Origin: Nannochloropsis salina CCMP1776
Lineage: Eukaryota > Sar > Eustigmatophyceae > Eustigmatales > Monodopsidaceae
Assembly: GCA_004565275.1 (NCBI GenBank)
Contig: SDOX01000005.1
Location: 170,051-234,050, forward strand
DNA: 64,000 nt
Direction of reading: 5' to 3'
Shown here: piece after piece, positions 53,501-59,970 of the stretch
Position numbering within the stretch: position 1 is the stretch's first letter
How the letters are laid out: each line of letters begins with the position of its first letter
Made by a program: the position numbers and the translations under genes
The notes under the pieces: generated by a model
Seen by the model: only the letters and a program-made list of their open reading frames with translations
Told to the model about the DNA's origin: nothing
The model's database searches: none

Positions 53501-55367
53501 CGGACAGACGCCCTCCCAGCTTTTCAGCCAGCCCCACCCCCCACGCCTCCCGCTCCACGATACGGTCCAACCTCTCGGGGCCTCCCTGGCCTCTCTGACG
53601 CACCTCCGTGCCTATACCCCTCCTCAACACCTCCTTGGAAACCCGCCCCTACCTGCCTTCTCCCATTGCCCCTCCACCTTCGCCTCGCCCAGCGGGTCCA
53701 CGGCCCTCCCTCCTTCCCTCCCTCCCTCCCTCCCTCCTTTCCTCCCTCCCCCTCCCGTCCTCACCGTCCTGGCAGCGCCCAACAAGATCCACGTGGTGTT
53801 TAACGACTTCCGGGTAGCTTCTTACAGATGGTCGGCCATGCCTGATTCCCACGACTTTCCCTTCACTGTCCGTTTCGAGCGACTGCGGACGCTGCCGTGC
53901 GCCGCTTCCTACTCCACCGCCTCCTTCTCGCCCTCCTTCCCGCCCTCTCTCGCTACCTCCCCTCCCCGGCGGAGGCCTCTGACACCGCCCCTCTTCATAT
54001 CGAGGGGGCGGGGAGGAAAGGAGGAGGCGGAGGGGGAGGAGGAGGAGGAGGAGGAGAGCATCACGGACGGCTTTGTCATGCTGGAGGACGAAGGCGGGAC
54101 CGACCCAGGAGGGAGGAGGAGGGAGGCGGAAGGCGGGGAGGAGGAGGGAGGGAGGGAGGGCGGGGGGGAGGACGAGGATGTCGGGGCGTGGAGCGTGGCC
54201 ATGGCCCCCTCGGGGGACCGCCTAGTCTGTGGAGGTAGTTGGGACGGGCGCGTGACCTGCGTGACAGGGCTGGAGGGGTCGAGCCCCTTGAAGTTGGCGA
54301 CGGGCCAGCCAGGAGGGCATGCGGGGGTGGTGCGTTGCCTGGCGATGGGCGAGGACGGGGGGAGCCTGGTCACTGCGGGGAGGGACGGGGCGTGCCGGGT
54401 GTGGACGCTGGTGGAGGAAAAGAAGGCAGCGGCCAGCTTGAAAGCGGAGACGGACTATGGGAGGGACAGGCGGGAGGTTGGGCGAGGGCAGGGGGAGGGG
54501 GAGGGGGAGGTCATGGCGGGGGCGGGGGGCGTGGCGGGGCAGGAAGGGGGGGAGGACGAGGGGGAGGGGGAGGAGGGGGTGAGGATGGAGAACAGGGCCC
54601 ATGTTTCCCTAGACCCGTCGCGTCCGAACGGAGGGGCGGACCGTGGAGAGCCGCAGGGAGGGAAGGAGGGAAAGTCGGAAGGAGGGGAGGGAGGGCGGAG
54701 GGGGGGGGAGGGGGTCGCTCAGGGAGAGGAGAGGGACGAGCCCCCCGCCCTTGCCCTGGCGGTACTCCCCCTCCTCCCCACCGCACCAGGGACGGCCACG
54801 CTCTTGTACAGCCACGCCGTCCTTGTTGGTCATGACACCACTGTCCTCTCCCTCGCCTACTCCAGCCACCTGGATCTGTGCGCCTCCGGGGCCCGGGACG
54901 GCAGCGTGGTGGTGCACCGGGTTCGAAAAGCCAGGTTTGTCCGCAGGCTCATGTATCCGAGTCGGCGCCCCGTGGACCGCCTGCATTTGTGCGCCGAAAC
55001 CGGCGTCCTCACCATGCACTCGCATGCCGATGCCGGGCTCGCGGCCTTTTCCCTGAACGGATTCCCGCTGGCCCGGCTTCCTCAGGGGAAAGAACGACTG
55101 TCCGCGCTGTTGACCAGCAAGGACGGGCAGTTCTTGTTGACGGGCGGGGAGGAAGGGGTGCTTTCCGTGCGGCAGGGGCACAGCTTGAAGCTCTTGCACA
55201 CATTGCGGGTAGGCCATGGCCCCATCACCTCGCTGGCTTTCACGCCGGACCACCAGTATATCCTGGTGGGCTGCGAAGACGGGAGCTTTTCCGTCGTGGC
55301 CGACCCTCTGAGTCGGTTGCAGATGTTGCATCGTGTCTTAAGCCGGACGTTTTTTGGAGTGATATAA
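44553..55367 (+). CDS. Giant BEACH-WD40 protein (neurobeachin/LYST class)
   Basis: One uninterrupted frame of 3604 codons; the first ATG is at 44823, but an acceptor at 44552 suggests an upstream exon. BEACH proteins are scaffolds for vesicle and membrane traffic. Order of parts (numbered from 44553): concanavalin-like lectin fold at about 270-530 (FRFSSEDGYGVDVFLEDERL, YPRTWYFLNVVHV); helical region at about 1050-1150 (DIRPFAQFLAGHARRPAWEQ, VETHWDPLRGAVLRLISVYL); PH-BEACH at about 2552-2680 (GNIPGRIVLTNLHLFFHPDR, RRYLLRNCALEIFF); BEACH at about 2700-2990 (WRSRQISNFEYLMHLNVMAG, RSFNDLNQYPVFPWVLADY, MYGSHYSSAGLVLHFLVRQE, HEWIDLIFGWKQRG, AARNVFYYLTYEGAV); WD40 repeats at about 3070-3604 (LVCGGSWDGRVTCVTG, LCASGARDGSVVVHRV, HQYILVGCEDGSFSVVA). 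Between the domains are very long Glu/Gly- and Ser/Pro-rich insertions encoded by simple repeats. Confidence 0.93.
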   Translation: MCTLCHDLFDPPLTLATLPSIDRRVTVILNSASGTALGHLLFSFFATEGPTEGRGKAREKGGKGHRLFPRLCLDFKLILLKVLIRALRGDMYSVVRFSQATDVPPSSPSAPITPAAASGPGGRKRPRGQPAPPPATSTLSKLLELFLAVEGQAAMQEESGRRGEEQVARLLLRLIGVVGAAGVGTRELRQTIGLLWTAKGEEEEGGEERGEGEGREGARWWQGRQRQRAAMVREVLGALEEMVGGGEEREEMGREVREQVCPASFFSLGGGPQSGLIVPRIEGWPFPNAYQFLGWFRVERFPRMLRGTRRRRRREGRKEERWENACDGRGGGGRGLGKGRDDLGGATPREGAGRTPVGVEEKRKEEEEEEEEEEEVEEEDERAHLFRFSSEDGYGVDVFLEDERLCLQVCDRRESSDKGGDEGGRGGGKVEARVVVDCRLYPRTWYFLNVVHVRAARFPVIFGGKEDTLHVHLNHRLLHHSHFRFPRHLTSCPLNRSSVGEGLDGQLSAVYVMREPLPPALTWALAQSLGASSASLALRAKCAGLDLDPQTHFLLPPSSPPPSLLPIAFPSSTSMASSSPTSLLTTPSVAPPASSSSTTTPPCSSTTTPPCSSPSPSPSPLPGVLARKAFQKGNLLLVYHPDRCRSHMALDLHEKRHGMMAGGTGGGREGGAATGVWSVERAKDRIASLGGVAAIFPPLFLVLVAVKGAGEGGEKGVEGGGREGAAATGRQAVGLDGDRVKVCARESELGAQVDRPGSPCGGTCPSCSHLNKDPWERGAGGLVQAAFSILARLLHHHELNCREFGAMGGVEMLEHLVRHLPPSLLAEEAPGPCVTALFALCTSTGSHTDPLSRGSYLRSSASHGKSGTHDQPPSCGPSLRSWLQRHLLQPSLWVRAPVSFQIQLQQEVGGWVSRQPPRLARQCFSVANLLDAVQRYFFPVSEEEERGEEEGEGKNEVGGEEGREEEEVSLLRRFRGHPMSRPVLAEEEGGEGGEEGGKEMQCGGGEGAKEGQVVPGVAKGGGKEDGGRARARVLRKVQPGEMTALRRSIYRTMLSLCREEVQPQDIRPFAQFLAGHARRPAWEQAWVIAEEICQLLFFWFSSPRPPRRLLESFRAILGPPETAVAFLILTGVETHWDPLRGAVLRLISVYLLRVGKGEASTSFPPSFPPSSSLLLQPAVLRRATAAALAPDPGIAKGQGEEGLGKGREGREEEGGRGEKGRKVAGLKEEETSSASRQGEATKPSTAALPLSHPAPPSPSSPSTSITPSLPPPISPASFSLPRHASAPTLLTHSPPGTALLPPTSTAGPPTPPDGQHPCDAFPRQSPGDLKHTSFRDQGPGATMIAHKHHPNGRVDDHMAPVYRPKNPLHEASRTSLLPPSPSFLLAHGGPLDEAVVSLGGGVALAFLWRLFQRQACHLNHHTYAALLECVLTTPESQLTLPFFSLPRHGASAFVPSFLQPSKSIMDDSDEIHNTLFLTFLLKLLPSFPLPLQQRALGDLLLLLQFSNSNRSAFLSVAGWQVPIFSLLAPCMQRGREDVEGAGTAVEKAGSLREEEKGGQRGDGRAGMEKREGRENDSFSLLYDPADVGGNDEVMDVEWSLLPTVKPREWERARARKSAEGPSLPITSSARAMKPVAAVEEGREEKEEGKAWAREMKVQDGIPLLAMGRRLYLLLLLHALHLPQGWREVARVLSFVQAAPSSSSPSPPITDPERRAKRSFLLSLLSGLMRKVLAEVGGEEEGERKGWNRKKKDSAVFLKNLSHVCFLAEAFVTTCEVQKGEEGNAMVLSLRGLPPEAWARGAEEKGGVGGGKTGGGRIPGGWARFCDGSGGTHLHGRFRQRGASGHEGANGGVAGGRREEEGRCEEEGRREEEGSSRGLAMEVLTVLGAVWARLSSSSDEERQEAEEEGGKEALEKEGLLLDEFGGRCPTEPSSSSSSSSSSSSSSSTSPSPSAFSGPSPPTSSLPFLPITLSSSSLNFLAQEGPSLLIGAAGQNHSGILLFLFLRLSLLHLNTTHPLHPSALPNLQRFHLLVRALMLFLTHHSSSNGRDPRVSAHLLGEVSPLRWGESDTVTPQRIHLPSPSHRQEAENWWVVCILHVQNALQRLRNLLRATVAALPPSSPPPSPAHSISTSTSRGRGRNQPGGIDREEKEKEKVQATESTGCLFCEGNLGREGGREGGRRTIVEAVEEAKVLRAVLTTLTVGREAWVEGLCVDREGYDAMTALLEVGSRAMGREGREEVANLPFFGGCFSCRTDPFLDVLLHPSSSQGPPPPSLPPSPSYWLQDSNLLTRYSPAQGAVRSLSLTAGRYRRCFEYYLTFAWEQQLTEGRFWVSHMGDPEPVMILEGRAVRKGLEEEEEGKELREKEGRREREAIGRWDAVMKAMDGPWSGWGGREGGREGGREGGRWKISSHSDGYGRRMLLTRSERFGGHEGAAYHPEGRGKEEEDEGREREEKEEEGKGGKTGSVEEVERLLWAAAKESKARRRREGMEGGESEGGAEGEGAEAGKEAGPPVKSEAGEHGAAAAASPLVGAPLSSLPLPGPSSSPSTGRFLPGEAWVLSQAAINVTVQGNIPGRIVLTNLHLFFHPDRRPFASSLPRAQPSPSSPPPSPPPYPKPTPGRKKDRRWRLSRVTRVYGRRYLLRNCALEIFFSDAHALFLALASPQARTLFHRHLLLQNLPLLPPSLLPSSLSLSPPHLLRASRLTDRWRSRQISNFEYLMHLNVMAGRSFNDLNQYPVFPWVLADYTSPSLDLSLPSTFRDLSKPVGALDERRARTFWHRYQAMKLEEAEEAAEEDGAGALHIPPFMYGSHYSSAGLVLHFLVRQEPFASHAVALQSGSFDCPDRLFFSLRAAWESALRSTTDVKELIPELFTTPECLQNTNRLPLGRLQDGQGRRVGDVELPPWARNAHDFVRQHRQALESEYVSSHLHEWIDLIFGWKQRGPPAEAARNVFYYLTYEGAVDVDRIDDPVLKEATEAQIRHYGQTPSQLFSQPHPPRLPLHDTVQPLGASLASLTHLRAYTPPQHLLGNPPLPAFSHCPSTFASPSGSTALPPSLPPSLPPFLPPPPVLTVLAAPNKIHVVFNDFRVASYRWSAMPDSHDFPFTVRFERLRTLPCAASYSTASFSPSFPPSLATSPPRRRPLTPPLFISRGRGGKEEAEGEEEEEEESITDGFVMLEDEGGTDPGGRRREAEGGEEEGGREGGGEDEDVGAWSVAMAPSGDRLVCGGSWDGRVTCVTGLEGSSPLKLATGQPGGHAGVVRCLAMGEDGGSLVTAGRDGACRVWTLVEEKKAAASLKAETDYGRDRREVGRGQGEGEGEVMAGAGGVAGQEGGEDEGEGEEGVRMENRAHVSLDPSRPNGGADRGEPQGGKEGKSEGGEGGRRGGEGVAQGEERDEPPALALAVLPLLPTAPGTATLLYSHAVLVGHDTTVLSLAYSSHLDLCASGARDGSVVVHRVRKARFVRRLMYPSRRPVDRLHLCAETGVLTMHSHADAGLAAFSLNGFPLARLPQGKERLSALLTSKDGQFLLTGGEEGVLSVRQGHSLKLLHTLRVGHGPITSLAFTPDHQYILVGCEDGSFSVVADPLSRLQMLHRVLSRTFFGVI
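46330..46392. repeat. 27-bp tandem repeat in BEACH coding sequence
   Basis: The unit TCCTCCACCACAACCCCGCC occurs twice in tandem with CTGC spacers (about 46348-46395), encoding SSTTTPPCSSTTTPPCS in a linker after the lectin-like domain. It is a recent in-frame duplication. Confidence 0.8.
50121..50172. repeat. 18-bp tandem repeat in BEACH coding sequence
   Basis: GTGAGGAGGAAGGAAGAY is repeated almost exactly twice, with a third diverged copy, encoding EEEGRCEEEGRREEEG. In-frame minisatellite in a disordered linker. Confidence 0.8.
50346..50385. repeat. (TCC)n trinucleotide run, poly-Ser in BEACH protein
   Basis: About 13 consecutive TCC codons encode Ser. A similar TCC run occurs in the kinase gene near 36.97-37.03 kb. 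Confidence 0.9.
51728..51770. repeat. 12-bp tandem repeat (GGGAGGGAGGGC) in BEACH coding sequence
   Basis: Three in-frame 12-bp copies encode [15 protein letters not shown]. The unit derives from the same GGGA tetranucleotide that forms microsatellites elsewhere in the window. Confidence 0.9.
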
Positions 55368-56292
55368 AGCATGAGGGACATCGAAAGGACAAGGACGGAG
55401 CAAGCTGTGCAGGCTCCACCATTGCATTGTACGAAAGTAAAGCATTTGTGCAGGTATGTAATCTTCCACATAAAGAAAAGCATTATTTTGATAAATAACA
55501 GAATAGTTATTTTCCCATCGTTTTTTTTGCCATCGGTGCTAAGATTGCCTCACAGTTCACGATGATTCCATGATTGTCTGCCATCCAACGCACACATTTC
55601 CCTGCGTCACCATTTTCAGAAACTGTGCTCATACAGCAAAGGGCTTAAACTTTGATTCGACAACGTCCTTGAGCTCCGATGAACCGATTTGGCGTTCTCC
55701 ACCCCCGAAAGCCTATACTGAGTGTATGGACGAAGCTCAATGTCGGATGGCACTTGGCAGCTATGCAACCGGGCAGTCCCGAAAAATTACTGGAATCCAC
55801 GTATAAGGTCATTTCTGTACATAGTCTGCACTTTAAAAACGGTTCGTATCGTTCAATTATGAAATGATACATCATAATTACGAAGGAAGGCCGCCCTAGT
55901 CCTTCTCGCGCCTTCTGGCTTGAAGCAAGCAAGGCACTCACTGCAAGTTGCTCTTTTTATTTGAGATGAATTGTGGTCACCGTCCATGTGCGGCAAATTG
56001 TGACGGGTTGGGCTATCGCATTTTCATCCGGTAAATATATGCAAGCCGCGATTGGCTTGTTATTTTGGCATGACTAGCATTGGCTTTTCAAATTGTAACG
56101 ACGGCGGGACCTCCCCGCTGCGGCACAGATAGTACCGTCATGCTTGCTTTACGCATTTTCGAAAGTCGATGATTGCCATATGTGCGCTACCAGCTGAAAA
56201 ATATACATTTCGTTCCTTGTTATTTGTCGCTACTATTTTACTTCAGGAGCGGTGAAGTGGTGAGGCATCCCTTCCCACGAAGCACTAGTGGT
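55368..56292. other. Intergenic, BEACH 3' region and TFIIIC6-like 5' region
   Basis: About 0.9 kb, AT-richer. An in-frame extension upstream of the next gene reaches 56173 without a supported start. No gene or RNA is recognised. Confidence 0.5.
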
Positions 56293-57589
56293 ATGGATAG
56301 AAAGGCAAACGAAGACTCAACGGAGCAATGTCGTCGGCGGAAGGAAGAACAATTGGGTCAGGACAGAGCGCGTGATAAGGAAGCCGCAGGAAACGGGGAT
56401 GTACTGGGAGAAGAGGAGGAGATATTGGTAATGGCAGACTTGCCTGAATACGCTGGCGTTGCTTTATTCGAAGAGGCGGAGTCCATTGAGATCAAGGTAG
56501 GAGGGGAGGACGGAGTTGGGTAGTATGAAAAGAGGTTATAATCAGTGGGGTGGTTCGACCACATCAGCACACATCTCCTCATTTGGATGATTTCCTGTTC
56601 TCTATCATGTATATGCCTCGTCTCTCAGAACTGTGCTCCATCGAGAAGTGGGCCGTCTTCATCAAACCCATCAGACTCCCCGACAGATTTCTGCTTCTTT
56701 CTTTTCTTAATTTCCTTTTCTCTGGGTTCCCGTGTTCTCCTAGGGTTGCGCCCAATGCTTTTTCGCCCTGTCCCACCTACTCCCCCACGCTCCCATAGTT
56801 CAATCCTCCCGTTACCTCTCTCCTCCACTTCTCTCACAGAATATTGCAGGACCCGGCGCTCCCGAATTGGTTGTGAATGGCGTTCGCAATTTCAAAGGCC
56901 ACTACGAAGATCCGCTGGGCTCGAGCTTGATCGTAAATGACCACCGCATTGACCATACCTGCATTCGGCAGGGCGCGCGTAAAAAGGGGCGGCCACGGAG
57001 TGAGAGCTTGGAGGAAGAGTTGCGAGAGAAGGAGAAGAAATTTCCTGGTGAGGGGCTAGGAGGTAAGGAAACTCGCGGGGAAGAAGTGGGAGATGACGGG
57101 CGAAGAAGTGGGAAGGGCGCTGGGAGGGAGGTATGGAACGGGAAGGATAGAGGCAAAGAAAGGGTAGAGAGGGATTGTGAGGAAAGCGGAGAGAGGGACG
57201 ATGGTGGCAGGAAAGAGCAGGGGGAAATGGAGCCTGCAGCACTTTCAATAGCTTCGAAGGTCTTGGTATTTATGGAGGAGAGACACAGCAGAGGCAGCGC
57301 ATTGATGGATCAGGATGGGATGTCAAAGAGGCGGGAGCGGAAAGGAGCTTGGGATACGAGAGGTGAACATGGTAACGAAAGAGATGGGACAGAGGAGGAA
57401 GAAGAGGGAAGAGAAGAGGAGGACGAGGAGGGGAGAGAGGAAGAGGAAGCCGGGGGGGAGGCGGAGGATGAAGAAGAAGATGATGAAGACTACGACGATG
57501 AAGAAGACAATGAAGACAATGAAGATGATGATGACGACGACGACGAAGATGGAGAGGGGGCTGAGGAGGACGAGGACGAGGATGACTAG
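56293..57589 (+). CDS. TFIIIC subunit 6-like protein (tau55-type domain)
   Basis: Exons 56293-56496 and 56840-57589, in phase, 317 residues. TFIIIC recruits TFIIIB to tRNA and 5S genes. The domain bridges the splice: ILVMADLPEYAGVALFEEAE and SIEIK, then NIAGPGAPELVVNGVRNFKG, HYEDPLGSSLIVNDHRIDHT and CIRQGARKKGRPR. This parallels human GTF3C6 (a short beta-structure with 'F.GEYED.LGT.vIF' and a hydrophobic strand before it). After it comes a long charged, disordered stretch, one possible helix (LSIASKVLVFMEERHS) and an acidic tail of about 60 Asp/Glu, unusually long for this small subunit. The assignment rests on one short domain, so other Pol III-associated proteins are not excluded. Confidence 0.75.
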
Positions 57590-58198
57590 GAAGACGCGTT
57601 AACAGGGATAGGTGCAGACAACGCAAGAAACCCATGTATATATGTACGTTAATGGTAAAATCTCCACCCTGCATATGTCACGTCATTTACTGACGCCAAC
57701 AAAAGGAATTGCTTGCATTGACGAACGTTACTACAATTGGACCTACATCCATCCAGCTCAACTTTGTAGACCTGCAAGCTTGCAGATTAACTTTCAACTT
57801 GCAGCAAATCATAGTGGGAGAGGAGGTTAGTAATGCAACACAGCAATTTATCAACTGTCGTCTTGCCTTGCCATTGTATCATAATGAAGCAGTCTGGTAG
57901 CTGCGGTACCTGCGCCTTTCTATTGTTACTTTGAGGCTGAGCATCCTTGCTACAAACGTGCTTGGCCGAAATTGAAATTGAATTTAACAATTTAAACTAG
58001 GAGTCCCAAGACAGCACGAAAACAAATCCACTCGTGCATTAAAGATACAGGCCAATTCTGGGCATATTTCTGATCATATTCTACATGGAATAAGCAGCAA
58101 ATAAATTTAGGATCCCGCAGGCAAGGGTTCCACGAAATATCAAGTTCTTTCGTCCCCCGGCATATTCCTTGCCGAGGAGGGGTTCTAAAGGTGACGAC
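57590..58198. other. Intergenic, TFIIIC6-like 3' region and cyclophilin-like 5' region
   Basis: About 600 bp between two + strand genes, with no recognisable gene. The frame of the next gene is open to 58169 but has no ATG before 58199. Confidence 0.55.
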
Positions 58199-59224
58199 AT
58201 GGACGGAGGCAGCCGAGCAAGCCATCGCGTTCATGGACCAACTACCAGTACCTCTGAGTACAAAGTCAAGTATTATAAATCAAGTCATGTACGCGGCATT
58301 TTATTGGGTAGTCGAGCTCTTAAACTCTTGCTCTTTGTTCTAGGCTTCTTGTATATAGGAGTCATCTTCTACTGTCGTTCCTTACTGCACGAGCGAGACG
58401 ATGCATTTAAGAGCGAGAAATTGACGTGGTCGAACGCACTTTATCGCCTTAATGACCAGAGGAGTGAAGAACTGGCGCGGTCGAGAAAAGCGCTGACAGA
58501 AATGGAAAAGGTTCTTCAGCAGAAAGATGAGGCCTTGACCAAAGCAGAACGAAGACTCACTGCCATGGGCAAAACTGTGGAGCGCCTCGATGAAAACCAG
58601 CTCATTCAAAGCCTGCGTGACCAGAATCTTCTCTTCAACCACCTGCGATGGGGAGAAGGACCGGTGCGCGTGTTGCTGGAGCTAGGAGGCAGCCCAGGCA
58701 AGACCGAGGAGGCGGAGGAAGTGGAGTTCGAGTTAGCGCCGTTCGAACTGCTTCCACACGTGACACATTGGTTCTTGACCCTGGTTGAGACTGGCTTTTG
58801 GGATGGTTGCCACTTGATTCGGAACGCTCCACATGTCCTACAGTTTAATTGTCGAGGGCGTACTGCAGTAACAGGGAACCCTTCCCTTCTTGCCCGCGTC
58901 CCTGGCGCGGAGAACGGGCGAATCACTGGTCGCAAGAGCATTGTTTTCCAGGAATTTGCCCCGGATTTCAACCACTTGCCTTTTACACTGGGCGTGGCAG
59001 GGCGCCCGGGCGGCGAGGACTTTTATGTCAACCTGGTGGATAACAAAAGGAATCATGGACCGGGAGGGCAAGGGCCCGAGCCCGATCCTTGCTTCGCCGA
59101 GGTGGTGAAAGGGAAGGACGTTCTGGAGAAAATGCATCAAAAGTTGACAACTGGGTTCTTGAAGGAGGATGATTTTGTGTTAATTCGTAGGATGCTGATA
59201 AAAGGGGGAGAGAAGGGAACTTAG
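58199..59224 (+). CDS. Membrane-anchored cyclophilin-like protein
   Basis: Single exon, 341 residues. A short cytosolic N-terminus is followed by one TM helix (about 41-60: LKLLLFVLGFLYIGVIFYC), a coiled coil (about 75-135: LNDQRSEELARSRKALTEME and KVLQQKDEALTKAERRL), then a cyclophilin-type fold at about 145-335. Matches: HWFLTLVETGFWDGCHLIRN (the region aligned with 'NF..L...G.YDG..FHRV'), PFTLGVAGRPGGEDFYVNLV, DNKRNHGPGGQG and DPCFAEVVKGKDVLEKMHQ. The canonical active-site Arg of FHRV/I and the Gln-Gly motif are not preserved, so isomerase activity is doubtful. The topology is type II, facing the lumen of the secretory pathway. Convergent with the bZIP-PAS gene. Confidence 0.82.
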   Translation: MDGGSRASHRVHGPTTSTSEYKVKYYKSSHVRGILLGSRALKLLLFVLGFLYIGVIFYCRSLLHERDDAFKSEKLTWSNALYRLNDQRSEELARSRKALTEMEKVLQQKDEALTKAERRLTAMGKTVERLDENQLIQSLRDQNLLFNHLRWGEGPVRVLLELGGSPGKTEEAEEVEFELAPFELLPHVTHWFLTLVETGFWDGCHLIRNAPHVLQFNCRGRTAVTGNPSLLARVPGAENGRITGRKSIVFQEFAPDFNHLPFTLGVAGRPGGEDFYVNLVDNKRNHGPGGQGPEPDPCFAEVVKGKDVLEKMHQKLTTGFLKEDDFVLIRRMLIKGGEKGT

Positions 59225-59970
59225 CACGGGGCAAAAATAAGTCCTTCGCCTCCACACATCCCTTGACTACGAAGCACGAGGGCATTTCATCGGTTGTAAA
59301 ATAACAGAGAACAGAAGTCGTGGAAACCTACGTCTCGGGTGTGCGCCACCTTGTTTTCAGGACACTTATAGACTGCACCTGTCGATTTACACTACGCTGC
59401 GAGACAATGGCTATGGCCATCTCGCGCCATTCGTTCTCTCCTCTCATGTGTTCTTCCAAGCCACCCAACCCCATCCACGCGTGACGGGAGTATGCAAAGG
59501 CACATTGGTTGATCCTCATGTGGCTTCCGCCCCATTCATATGAATCTGATAGAATAAGACTTCCAAATTTGAAATAAACTGAGTGGTTATTGGTGACGTA
59601 TCATGGAGAGAATAGAAGGACCAAAAATAAGTCCCATTCCTTCCATAAAAGGCCTCAGTTTCCTCTACCTCTCTCATTTAATCAGTATCTTGAGTGTTCT
59701 ATTCAAATCAGCGACATGAATCCAAGCTCTCTCGAGAATATGCGTCCATAGTATATTGCATAGCTCTAGCATACCTCCGCCATCAGTATCAGTATTCCTG
59801 AAAAGGATTTTGAATTGCTTTTCTAAGAATGCTGCTTTCACGTCGTGGAAACCCTGTACATCTTCCTCACCATTTACCATTCTCTCCCGGCTCTTCCCTA
59901 TTGCGGTTTCTTATACATCCATGAAGAAGGCCAAACTCAAGGCATTCTTCCCTTTCCTCCATTCCCACGG
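59225..59970. other. Convergent 3' regions of cyclophilin-like and bZIP-PAS genes
   Basis: These 750 bp lie between convergent stop codons, AT-richer than the flanking coding DNA. No gene is recognised; it should hold both 3' UTRs. Confidence 0.55.
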
